The notes beneath the pieces were generated by a model, which was not told the DNA's origin, made no database searches, and saw only the letters and a list, made by a program, of their open reading frames with translations. Shown one piece after another: positions 44,443 to 51,567 of a stretch of 51,567 nucleotides of DNA. Positions within the stretch are counted from its first letter, which is position 1. Every line of letters begins with the position of its first letter. The stretch spans positions 1 to 51,567 of the forward strand of contig JALXBG010000102.1 of the NCBI GenBank assembly GCA_026991605.1. The letters are read 5' to 3'. This stretch comes from Sulfurovum sp. (GTDB lineage: Bacteria; Campylobacterota; Campylobacteria; Campylobacterales; Sulfurovaceae). The translations under genes and the position numbers were made by a program.

Positions 44443-45251
44443 AATTTTCTCTTTTACTATCCATATACTATAAAGAACAGGCTAACTATTTCAATAAAGC
44501 TATGCAATCTATTTGGGATAATCAAACAGTAAGACCTAATGAAATTGTCTTGGTACAAGATGGAAGGCTTACTAGAGAGCTATATCAAGAAATAGCTTTT
44601 TGGCAGAAAAAATTAGGAAACATTCTTAGGGTGATTAAGATAGAAGAGAATGTCGGATTGGGGAATGCTCTTAATATAGGACTTAAAAACTGTAGCCATG
44701 AACTTATAGCAAGAATGGATACGGATGATATTGCACTTACAAATCGATTTGAAAAACAGTTAAAAATATTTCAAAATAGTGATATTGATATATGTAGTTC
44801 TTGGGTAAGTGAATTTGAATCAATGGAAAATAATATAGTATCTTATAGGAGATTACCAGAGAATCATCAACGTTTAGTACAATTTGCAAAAAAACGAAAT
44901 CCACTAAATCATCCAGCGGTTATGTATAAAAAATCAATAGTACAATATGCTGGTGGATATAAGGATATGACTTGGTTTGAAGATTATTATCTTTGGGTAA
45001 GGATGATGCAAAAGGGAGCTAAATTTTATAATATACAAGAAGTATTAGTAAATATGAGAGCTGGTTATGCACAATTGGAGAGAAGAGGGGGGCTTCAATA
45101 TGCTATGAATGAAGTAATTCTACAAAAAAAACTTTTGAAATTGGGGTTTATCAATAGTTTTGAATTCATACGAAATGTAGGTATAAGGATTACAGCTAGG
45201 TTAGTACCCAAATATTTACTCAAGAAAATATATAGTAAAATAAGAACTTAA
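44439..45251 (+). CDS. glycosyltransferase family 2
   Basis: GT-A enzyme of 270 residues: LSIYYKEQANYFNKAMQSI, LVQDGRLTRELYQEI, ENVGLGNALNIGLKNCSHELIARMDTDDIAL, in which DTDD is the metal-binding DxD motif, and NHPAVMYKKS with WFEDYYLWVRM, where ED is the usual catalytic base. It resembles transferases such as C. jejuni PglI or WfaP-like enzymes. It overlaps the previous gene (ATGA) and is 13 bases upstream of pglB, so it is probably a late enzyme of the N-glycan. Donor and linkage unknown. Confidence 0.9.
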   Translation: MKFSLLLSIYYKEQANYFNKAMQSIWDNQTVRPNEIVLVQDGRLTRELYQEIAFWQKKLGNILRVIKIEENVGLGNALNIGLKNCSHELIARMDTDDIALTNRFEKQLKIFQNSDIDICSSWVSEFESMENNIVSYRRLPENHQRLVQFAKKRNPLNHPAVMYKKSIVQYAGGYKDMTWFEDYYLWVRMMQKGAKFYNIQEVLVNMRAGYAQLERRGGLQYAMNEVILQKKLLKLGFINSFEFIRNVGIRITARLVPKYLLKKIYSKIRT

Positions 45252-45264
45252 TTAAAGGAAAATA

Positions 45265-47379
45265 ATGAAAAACAATAATTATAATATAACCCAATTACAA
45301 CTATGGGGACTTATACTTATAGCATATGCTTTTTCATTTGCTGTACGTATAATATGGGTATATCAATTTCAAGATAATCCAAATTTTTATTGGAATAATC
45401 AGTTGATGATAAATACCAATGATGGCTATACATGGGCTGCTGGAGCACAAAATATTCTTTATGGGATACATGAACATAATCCAGGTATACGCAATATGTG
45501 GGGGAATGCAACAATATTTTTTACCGTGCTCTTGGTAAAAATAACACCATTTTCTTTGGAAACAGTTATTTTATATATGCCAACAGTCATATCTTCTTTG
45601 GTGGTTGTTCCAATTATACTTATTGCAAGGCTTTATGGGCAAGTTACATGGGGTTTCTTTGCTGCACTTTTAGGAAGTATTGCTTGGAGCTATTATAACC
45701 GTACGATGACAGGGTATTATGATACTGATATGTTTTCTGCGATGGCTCCTATGTTTATACTCTATTTTCTTATGAAAAGTACGATTGATTTTAATTTAAA
45801 ATCTGCACTTTATGCTGCTATAGCAATAGCAATATATCCTTTCCTCTATGATGCCGGAGCTTCTATAGTATACGCGATGGGGATTATCTATGCGGCATAC
45901 CTTATTTTTTATCATCGCAAAGAGACCAATACGTATTATTCGCTGATATTGGTGTTTTTTGCACTTTTACATTTACCAATTTCCGCTCCTTTCAATTATA
46001 TTGCAACGATTATTATATTGATTGTTCTTTATATGTATTTTCAAAAAACAACAATAGCACAAAAAAAATTAATCATAGCGGCTGCTATTTTATTGATGTT
46101 ATTTATGTATTTTGGCAATGTGTTTGGGTTGATTGTTGGAAAAGTAATGAGTTATATTACTACTGGAACATCAGTAGAGGGATTGCACTTTTATGGAGTA
46201 CATCAGACTATTAGAGAGGCAGGAAAAATACCTTTTCAAACCTTTGCCAATCGTATCTCTGGCTCAGAACTTGGTGTTATACTTTCACTCGTCGGATATA
46301 TCGTTTTAGTCCTAAAACATAGAACGTTTATACTAGCATTACCACTTGTAGGTATAGGAGCTTTTGCTTTAGCTGGGGGACTTAGATTTACAGTATATGC
46401 CGTGCCAATAGCTGCGATGTCAGCTACTTATCTTTTTCATGTTGTGATTACAATGATTTCAAATAAAAAAAGTAGTTATATAGTTTCGATGACACTACTC
46501 ACCGCTTTTATGTTGCTTCCAAATATTGAACACATAATAGCTTATAAAGTACCAACAGTTTTAAATAAATCTGAAGTACAGGATTTAGAAAAACTAAAAA
46601 GTATTTCAAGTAGTAAAGACTATACGCTTACTTGGTGGGATTATGGATATCCTATATGGTTTTATTCAAATACAAATACTATTATAGATGGTGGAAAGCA
46701 TCAAAATGATAATTTTATTATCTCTAAAATAATGCAAACGTCTTCTCCTGAGTTGGCTGCTCGTCTAAGTAGAGTAGCTGTTGAAACTTATGTCGATTCT
46801 AATTATAGTGTTATCGCAGATACACTTTTTAAAAATGGAAAAAAAGATCAAGTTAATCCAAATATTTTGTTGGCAGAATTGGAAAATGGCACATACCCGT
46901 TACCTAAAAAGACACGTGATATTTATTTATATCTACCTTACCGAATGCTCAATATCTTTCCAACGGTTTCTGTATTTGGAAACTTAGATTTAATGACAGG
47001 GAAAGCCCTCAGAAAAATAGTATTTTATCCTACTGTAGCGATTAGCAATCAAAAAGGTATATTGCGATTTCAGAATGGCATTATTTTTAATAGTAAAACG
47101 GGTAGACTAAAATTAGGGCAGATGGAGGGTGATGTTAAATATTTTATTGCTACACAAAATACTAACGATAATAAAATTCAATTGCAATCACAACTTTATC
47201 ATGTGGATGGAAAATATGCAGTTGTTTATATGAAAAGTTATAATCGTTTTATCGTTATGGATATTGAAACATTTAAATCAACATATGTGCAAATGTTTAT
47301 ATTGGGTAAGTATGATAAAGAACTTTATGAACTGGTGGTTACTTCACCATATACACGTATCTATAGGCTTAAGATATAA
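45265..47379 (+). CDS. pglB: bacterial oligosaccharyltransferase PglB (STT3 family)
   Basis: Integral membrane enzyme of 704 residues that transfers the lipid-linked glycan to asparagine of D/E-x-N-x-S/T sequons in the periplasm. Catalytic and binding features of C. jejuni PglB are all present: Asp53 in the first loop (NTNDGYTWAAGA), the DTD motif at 153-155 (TGYYDTDMF), the TIRE segment at 315-318 in external loop 5 followed by RISGSELG, GGLRFTVYAVP, the WWDYG motif at 457-461 and MLNI at 561-564 as MxxI motif. About 13 transmembrane helices precede a periplasmic domain. It has a DSNYS sequon around N513. The ribosome-binding site AAAGG precedes the ATG. Last gene of the pse-pgl operon. Confidence 0.97.
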   Translation: MKNNNYNITQLQLWGLILIAYAFSFAVRIIWVYQFQDNPNFYWNNQLMINTNDGYTWAAGAQNILYGIHEHNPGIRNMWGNATIFFTVLLVKITPFSLETVILYMPTVISSLVVVPIILIARLYGQVTWGFFAALLGSIAWSYYNRTMTGYYDTDMFSAMAPMFILYFLMKSTIDFNLKSALYAAIAIAIYPFLYDAGASIVYAMGIIYAAYLIFYHRKETNTYYSLILVFFALLHLPISAPFNYIATIIILIVLYMYFQKTTIAQKKLIIAAAILLMLFMYFGNVFGLIVGKVMSYITTGTSVEGLHFYGVHQTIREAGKIPFQTFANRISGSELGVILSLVGYIVLVLKHRTFILALPLVGIGAFALAGGLRFTVYAVPIAAMSATYLFHVVITMISNKKSSYIVSMTLLTAFMLLPNIEHIIAYKVPTVLNKSEVQDLEKLKSISSSKDYTLTWWDYGYPIWFYSNTNTIIDGGKHQNDNFIISKIMQTSSPELAARLSRVAVETYVDSNYSVIADTLFKNGKKDQVNPNILLAELENGTYPLPKKTRDIYLYLPYRMLNIFPTVSVFGNLDLMTGKALRKIVFYPTVAISNQKGILRFQNGIIFNSKTGRLKLGQMEGDVKYFIATQNTNDNKIQLQSQLYHVDGKYAVVYMKSYNRFIVMDIETFKSTYVQMFILGKYDKELYELVVTSPYTRIYRLKI

Positions 47380-47384
47380 AAATG

Positions 47385-48386
47385 CTACTTGTCCTTGTTC
47401 CTTTCTTTTTTCCAAAGATAGGCATAGAGACTGAGATAGCAAAGGATAAAAATACCGGCAATGAAAATATTGGCAATTGAGCTTTTGGAGTAGATAGTAG
47501 AGAAAAAGCTACTAGGAATTAGAAAGGATACGATAAAAATTGTTGTTTTGGGATTATTTTTTGTTATTTGTCTATATATGAGCATATGTAGGTGGTAACG
47601 ATCCGGTTGCATAGGAGATAATCCTATGTATAATTTTCTAAATATTGAAAATATAACTTCCCAAACTGGATATATAAAAATGGCAAGTGTATACCATGGG
47701 CTAACATCTTTATATGTACTTGCTAAAAATATACCAATAATAGCAATAATAAATCCTAAAAGGTAAGCTCCTCCATCTCCTAAAAATATTTTTCCTTTTG
47801 GAAAATTTAAAATGAAAAATCCAAAAGTTGATCCTGCTATAGTAGATATGAAAAAAAGTAGATCTATATTATGATGATGGTATGAGACAAAGGCAAAAGA
47901 AATTAGAATGATAAGTATGACACTTGATGCTAAGCCATTAAATCCGTCAATAATATTAATCGCATTCATCATGCCAACGATGGCAAAAAGGCTAAACACG
48001 ACGCCTAGCCAATAAGGTAATGTAATGCCTAAACCCAAATATGTTACAACGGAATTGGTCAAAATGATAGCTGTTATTGCCGCAATAAATTGTAAGAATA
48101 AGCGTATTTTGGGACTCAGTGAATTATGATAATCTTCAAAAATACCACTAAAGAATGCAAAAATGATAGAGGGTATAAGTTTAATTCCAAATCCTCCCAT
48201 TAGTATTAAACTTAATCCTGCTAATATGCCAATACCACCTGCTCTAGGTGTTGTGTCTTCATGATACCTTTGTGGTTTATCTGTGTCACTTTTGTCAAGA
48301 AAAAAATTGTATTTATGAGTTAGGAAAATGACTAATAATAGTGTTAGGCTAGAGATAAATGCTGAAAGGAGAAAAATATTTATCAT
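47385..48386 (-). CDS. WecA/MraY-like undecaprenyl-phosphate sugar-1-phosphate transferase
   Basis: Polytopic membrane protein of 333 residues in glycosyltransferase family 4 of the MraY/WecA/WbpL type, with about 10 transmembrane helices. Motifs: TPRAGGIGILAGL, FSGIFEDYHNSLSPKIRL, NAINIIDGFNGLASS (catalytic aspartates) and FPKGKIFLGDGGAYLLGF, then RYHLHMLIYRQI with HxH of the last cytoplasmic loop. It is closer to WecA/WbpL than MraY in length and loop pattern. It would start a second lipid-linked glycan from UDP-GlcNAc, UDP-FucNAc or UDP-QuiNAc. It is transcribed toward pglB with a gap of 5 bases. Confidence 0.9.
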   Translation of the reverse strand: MINIFLLSAFISSLTLLLVIFLTHKYNFFLDKSDTDKPQRYHEDTTPRAGGIGILAGLSLILMGGFGIKLIPSIIFAFFSGIFEDYHNSLSPKIRLFLQFIAAITAIILTNSVVTYLGLGITLPYWLGVVFSLFAIVGMMNAINIIDGFNGLASSVILIILISFAFVSYHHHNIDLLFFISTIAGSTFGFFILNFPKGKIFLGDGGAYLLGFIIAIIGIFLASTYKDVSPWYTLAIFIYPVWEVIFSIFRKLYIGLSPMQPDRYHLHMLIYRQITKNNPKTTIFIVSFLIPSSFFSTIYSKSSIANIFIAGIFILCYLSLYAYLWKKERNKDK

Positions 48387-48449
48387 AATTTATACTTTTT
48401 ATAAGTATTATACTCTAGTCAAGATTAGTAATTGGAGTCATTAATTGTA

Positions 48450-48479
48450 TTGTAAACAAAAAGAAAAATTTGTTATAAT
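48450..48479 (+). promoter_or_regulatory. promoter upstream of the comEA-like gene
   Basis: TTGTAA at 48450-48455, 18 bases, then TATAAT at 48474-48479 with an extended TGTTATAAT. It lies 54 bases upstream of the ATG at 48533 and is divergent from the WecA-like gene. Confidence 0.55.
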
Positions 48480-48532
48480 ATTCCTGTTATAGACAACTAT
48501 AATTAACATAATAAATACATTAGGGAAAAAGA

Positions 48533-49012
48533 ATGTTAAAAAAAATAATTGCAGGTTTTTTAATACTTGCTACGACGACACTATTTGGTATGAGTTTGTC
48601 TGCATTGAACAGTGCATCCAAGACAGAGTTAATGGAGATAAATGGTATTGGTGAAGTGAAAGCTGCTGCTATTATCAAAGAGAGACGCAAAGGTAAGTTT
48701 AAATCTTTTGAAGATTTACAGCGTGTTGAAGGTATAGGTGAGCAGACTGCTGCCAATGTACGTGGTGGTGTAAAGTCTGCATCGGATGTGAAAAAAGTTA
48801 AAAAAACAACGAAGAAAAAAACAGCTAAAAAAGCAAAGTCTACAAAAAAAGATACAAAAGCAAAAGCTACCAAGAAACGTAAGATAAAAACAACGGACGA
48901 AAAAAAGAAAGAGTTAAAAAGTAAGTCCAAAAAAACAAAGACGAAGAAAACAAAAACGAAAAAGACTAAAGCTAAAAAAGAGAAGAAAACAAAGTCTAAA
49001 AAGAAGAACTAA
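48533..49012 (+). CDS. exported ComEA-like helix-hairpin-helix protein with lysine-rich tail
   Basis: Protein of 159 residues. A signal peptide (about 1-20) is followed by a ComEA-type helix-hairpin-helix domain (about 23-80): LNSASKTELMEINGIGEVKAA and FEDLQRVEGIGEQTAANVRGG, both G-I-G hairpins intact. Residues about 85-159 form a low-complexity tail of lysine, threonine and alanine repeats (KKTKTKKT-like), similar to eukaryotic histone H1 tails. ComEA proteins bind incoming DNA in the periplasm during natural transformation; the added tail should increase non-specific DNA binding. A ribosome-binding AGGGA precedes the ATG. Many Campylobacterota ComEA-like proteins lack such a tail. It is alone, without other com genes nearby. 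Confidence 0.85.
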   Translation: MLKKIIAGFLILATTTLFGMSLSALNSASKTELMEINGIGEVKAAAIIKERRKGKFKSFEDLQRVEGIGEQTAANVRGGVKSASDVKKVKKTTKKKTAKKAKSTKKDTKAKATKKRKIKTTDEKKKELKSKSKKTKTKKTKTKKTKAKKEKKTKSKKKN

Positions 49013-49021
49013 TTATTCGGA

Positions 49022-49110
49022 GTGTTAAAAAATGGCACTCCTGCACATCGCAAACGCAAGCGTCCTCTTCGAGGATAGAGTGCGATGTTTGTCGCACCAT
49101 CTTTTAACAC
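49022..49110. repeat. 89-base imperfect inverted repeat (large hairpin)
   Basis: GTGTTAAAAAATGG (49022-49035) is complementary to CCATCTTTTAACAC (49097-49110) with one mismatch. Inside are a partial match CATCGCA (49046-49052)/TGCGATG (49081-49087) and a central perfect TCCTC-TTC-GAGGA hairpin (49063-49075). The element could act as transcription terminator for the comEA-like gene or be a mobile palindrome. It occupies most of the 168 bases before gltX. Confidence 0.65.
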
Positions 49111-49180
49111 ACCTCATTCACCAAAAAGTATTAACCACATTTTAGCTACAATCACATAATTTATTTACGAAGGTACCCCT

Positions 49181-50563
49181 ATGACAGTCACACGTTTTGC
49201 ACCCTCTCCTACAGGATATTTACATATTGGTGGTTTAAGAACCGCTCTTTTTTCTTGGCTTACAGCACAGCATAACAAAGGTGAGTTTCTTTTGCGTATC
49301 GAAGATACAGATATGGCACGTAACTCAGAAGAGGCTAAAGATGCTATCTTAAAAGCCTTTGAATGGGTAGGGATGAGTCACGATGGTGAGGTAGTCTATC
49401 AATCTAAGCGTTTTGATTTGTATAAAAAGTATATTGACCAGTTGCTTGAAGAGGGTAAGGCATATAAGTGTTATATGTCAAAAGAAGAACTCGCAGCACT
49501 ACGTGAAGAGCAGATGGCAAAAAAAGAGCGTACACGTTATGATGGGCGTTACCGTGATTTTGATGGTACACCTCCAGAGGGTATTGACCCAGTTATTCGT
49601 ATAAAGGCACCACAAGAGGGGCGTATCTCTTTTGTTGATGGTGTGAAGGGGGAGTTTTCTGTAGATGCTACTGAGGTAGATGACTTTGTTATCGCACGTG
49701 CAGATGGGGCTCCTACCTATAACTTCGTGGTAGCCATAGATGATGCGTTAATGGGACTTACCGATGTCATTCGTGGAGATGACCATCTTTATAATACACC
49801 TAAGCAGATAGTTGTTTATAATGCATTGGGATTTGCACTGCCAAACTTCTACCATGTTGCGATGATCAACAATGAGCAGGGTAAAAAACTCTCTAAGCGT
49901 GACGGTGCAACCGATGTGATGGAATATAAAGCTATGGGTTACCTGCCAGAAGCATTGCTCAACTTCCTTGTACGTCTGGGGTGGAGTCATGGTGACCAAG
50001 AGATATTTAGTCTAGAAGAGATGATAAGTCTTTTTGACCCAAATGACATTAACAAGAGTTCTTCTAACTACAACTTAGACAAACTCCTTTGGCTTAATGC
50101 CCACTACATCAAAGAAGCATCAGATGAAAAGCTTATTACACTACTTAAAGAGTTCGGTGTAGACTTAGAGGGTAATGGAAAAGCCTCTATCATCCTTACT
50201 GCAACCAAAGAGCGAGGTAAAACCCTTGTAGAGTTGGCAGAACAAATTAAACTTTTGACTATAGCCCCTGAGAGTTATGACGAAAAGTCAGCGAAAAAAG
50301 CCTTTAAGGGTGAAGCCAAAGAGATACTCTCTACTTTCGCAGATATGCTAGCACTTGCACAACCGACAACAAAAGAAGCTTACCATGCTGTTATGGAAAA
50401 GATAGTAGAGGAAAAAGAGATAGGCTTTGGTAAGATAGGTATGCCTCTACGCGTTAGCCTCATGGGAAGCATGACAGGTGCTGGTATGGATGAAGTGATG
50501 GCAATCTTGGGTACAGATGAGACGATAAAACGTATTGAAAAGGCGATTGCTACTATAGGGTAG
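49181..50563 (+). CDS. gltX: glutamyl-tRNA synthetase (GltX1 type)
   Basis: Class I aminoacyl-tRNA synthetase of 460 residues that attaches glutamate to tRNA-Glu. The HIGH-type motif is in RFAPSPTGYLHIGGLRTALF and the KMSKS-type motif in EQGKKLSKRDGATDVMEY. The catalytic core, including FLLRIEDTDMARNSEEAKDAI, RIKAPQEG, DDFVIARADGAPTYNFVVAIDDALMG and VIRGDDHLYNTPKQI, matches GltX1 of Helicobacter and Campylobacter, which often carry a second GltX that charges tRNA-Gln. Length is normal. It has a ribosome-binding GAAGG before the ATG and overlaps the end of the convergent minus-strand gene by 11 bases. Confidence 0.97.
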   Translation: MTVTRFAPSPTGYLHIGGLRTALFSWLTAQHNKGEFLLRIEDTDMARNSEEAKDAILKAFEWVGMSHDGEVVYQSKRFDLYKKYIDQLLEEGKAYKCYMSKEELAALREEQMAKKERTRYDGRYRDFDGTPPEGIDPVIRIKAPQEGRISFVDGVKGEFSVDATEVDDFVIARADGAPTYNFVVAIDDALMGLTDVIRGDDHLYNTPKQIVVYNALGFALPNFYHVAMINNEQGKKLSKRDGATDVMEYKAMGYLPEALLNFLVRLGWSHGDQEIFSLEEMISLFDPNDINKSSSNYNLDKLLWLNAHYIKEASDEKLITLLKEFGVDLEGNGKASIILTATKERGKTLVELAEQIKLLTIAPESYDEKSAKKAFKGEAKEILSTFADMLALAQPTTKEAYHAVMEKIVEEKEIGFGKIGMPLRVSLMGSMTGAGMDEVMAILGTDETIKRIEKAIATIG

Positions 50564-50876
50564 AGCTTTCGCTTAATGTAAATATATAACCATCACTTGT
50601 ACCATTATTTAGCATATCTCTAATAAAATTTTCAGCAAGGTTGTAGCAGTTTTGTAAATTTTTTTCTGTTTTTGAAAAATCTACTATTTCAACTAGATTT
50701 ACTTTGAGTGATGTATTTTCTATAATATATCCATCGATGCCAAGAATTAACAGTTGAGATTTTTTACATGATTGAATATACTCAAGACAAAATTCTTTTA
50801 AAATAATAATTTCTTCATTATCAATAATTAAACCTTTATTTGCATAAAGTTTTAAAAGTTTTTGTTCTTTGTGCAT
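50553..50876 (-). CDS. hypothetical protein downstream of mqnA
   Basis: Protein of 107 residues with no signal peptide, no membrane segment and no family recognised. It is acidic to neutral with a predicted alpha/beta pattern (LLILGIDGYIIENTSLKVNLVEIV). The ATG lies 2 bases after the mqnA stop, with AAGAGAG upstream, so it is cotranscribed and may be coupled. Its last codons overlap the end of gltX on the other strand. Reality is supported by the tight spacing; function unknown. Confidence 0.65.
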   Translation of the reverse strand: MHKEQKLLKLYANKGLIIDNEEIIILKEFCLEYIQSCKKSQLLILGIDGYIIENTSLKVNLVEIVDFSKTEKNLQNCYNLAENFIRDMLNNGTSDGYIFTLSESSTL

Positions 50877-50878
50877 AT

Positions 50879-51520
50879 CTATCTACTCTCTTTTAAAAAC
50901 AATTTTAAAGACCTCTTAGCCTTCCAATCCATTTCATAATAAATATGCTCCAAGTACCAAGTAAGTTGTTTAGGCGTAATCCCTCTTTTTTTTGCTTCAC
51001 GTTTTAAAATGTATTGGGGTATTTTTACTTTGCTATTTGCAAAAGTATGTGCCAGTTTTTTTATGCTTTTACCATGTTTGTTGTAACAGAGTCTTGCAAA
51101 AACGAAAGGTAAACCTGTTTTACTATACCACTCTTGGGCAAGGTCTAAGCCTTTGCCTCCGTCTAGGTAGTATTTGAGTGCAGCGTCACCTATGAGGACT
51201 TTACCTCGTAAGTCCAATACTTTTGCAAGTTGATTGGAAGTAGCAGAAGCTGGGTCTGGTTGGTTGTTGCCTTCAAGGAGCAGAACAGAGTAAACCTTTT
51301 TATGGGCGATGATGCCTAAGTCTGTACATTTACACTTACGAGACTCCACAGAAGAGATGAAGCCTGCGTTGATGGCTCTACGTTTGAGTGCCTTGTTGAT
51401 GGTGGAGGGGACGGCACGGTTGTAGTGAAAGGACATACTCGCTGCATTGTTAGAGATGTAGCGTTTTAAGAAAACTTGAAAGGGTAAGAGGTTAAGATAA
51501 CTAATAGACCCAAATAGCAT
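50879..51520 (-). CDS. mqnA: chorismate dehydratase MqnA (futalosine menaquinone pathway)
   Basis: Protein of 213 residues in the MqnA/MqnD family with a periplasmic-binding-protein-like fold. MqnA dehydrates chorismate to 3-enolpyruvylbenzoate, the first step of the futalosine route used by Campylobacterota for menaquinone. Visible features are MLFGSISYLNLLPFQVFL at the N-terminus, the AGFISSVESR segment and VLIGDAALKYYLDGGKGLDLAQEWYSKTGLPFVFARL. The ATG at 51520 is chosen (AAGGGG upstream, conserved beginning) over an in-frame ATG at 51553. It is slightly shorter than many MqnA proteins. Cotranscribed with the 107-residue gene. Confidence 0.88.
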   Translation of the reverse strand: MLFGSISYLNLLPFQVFLKRYISNNAASMSFHYNRAVPSTINKALKRRAINAGFISSVESRKCKCTDLGIIAHKKVYSVLLLEGNNQPDPASATSNQLAKVLDLRGKVLIGDAALKYYLDGGKGLDLAQEWYSKTGLPFVFARLCYNKHGKSIKKLAHTFANSKVKIPQYILKREAKKRGITPKQLTWYLEHIYYEMDWKAKRSLKLFLKESR

Positions 51521-51567
51521 ACTGCCCCTTTTAATATAACACGAATTATGCACTAGTAATCATAAAA

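Noticed and set aside
48520-48930. A 136-codon minus-strand frame opposite the comEA-like gene, rich in phenylalanine.
   Set aside because: It is the antisense of a lysine-rich tail (AAA/AAG read backwards as TTT/CTT) and has no independent support.

Overview
This AT-rich window most likely comes from a member of the Campylobacterota (Epsilonproteobacteria), probably a free-living Sulfurovum/Sulfurimonas-like organism. The evidence is gene content. There is a near-complete Campylobacter-type Pgl (N-linked protein glycosylation) gene set, a pseudaminic acid operon, a futalosine-pathway MqnA, a GltX1-type glutamyl-tRNA synthetase, and a histidine kinase with the HQWRQPLN H-box seen often in this group. 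The species-level guess is inference. No tRNA, rRNA, CRISPR array or intact insertion sequence was seen, and no stretch longer than about 300 bases lacks a gene.

Left part (1-16.4 kb), housekeeping and accessory genes. The 5' part of topA (minus) is followed by a coupled pair: a sensor kinase with two periplasmic solute-binding domains, and a receiver-GGDEF diguanylate cyclase. On the minus strand are Kbp (BON-LysM), Dcd and a SurA-like chaperone. A plus-strand operon (7431-12954) then encodes a membrane-anchored twelve-heme cytochrome c, a small ABM-family protein, a class II aldolase and a clear LsrK (autoinducer-2 kinase), with a palindromic repeat carrying a C8 tract in the lsrK leader. 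A minus-strand OmpR-type two-component system follows; its kinase seems to need an ATA start codon. After it come a small nucleotidyltransferase pair resembling a toxin-antitoxin module and two small exported proteins, closed by a strong terminator.

Middle part (16.5-48.4 kb), one long glycan locus. The first block makes UDP-ManNAcA (wecB, wecC) and carries Wzx- and Wzy-like proteins, glycosyltransferases, a bi-domain oxidoreductase and a heparinase-like protein. The bacillosamine block follows: pglC, a RelB/YafQ toxin-antitoxin module, pglD, pglE, an unknown polytopic membrane protein and pglF, then a Wzz-like chain-length protein. The third block is a tightly overlapping operon: pseB, pseC, pseF, a pseG-pseH fusion, pseI, the PglK flippase, two uncharacterised probable glycosyltransferases, a GT2 enzyme and the oligosaccharyltransferase PglB. 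A convergent WecA/MraY-like transferase ends the locus. Taken together it looks like an N-glycosylation system whose glycan may start with diacetylbacillosamine and carry pseudaminic acid and perhaps ManNAcA, interleaved with a Wzx/Wzy O-antigen-type pathway.

Right part (48.5-51.6 kb): a ComEA-like exported helix-hairpin-helix protein with a long lysine-rich tail, an 89-base imperfect inverted repeat, gltX, and on the minus strand mqnA with a small hypothetical gene.

The points most worth following up are the LsrK cassette without Lsr transporter or repressor genes, the N-glycan/pseudaminic acid locus, the PglB-type sequons in the twelve-heme cytochrome, and the possible ATA start codon.
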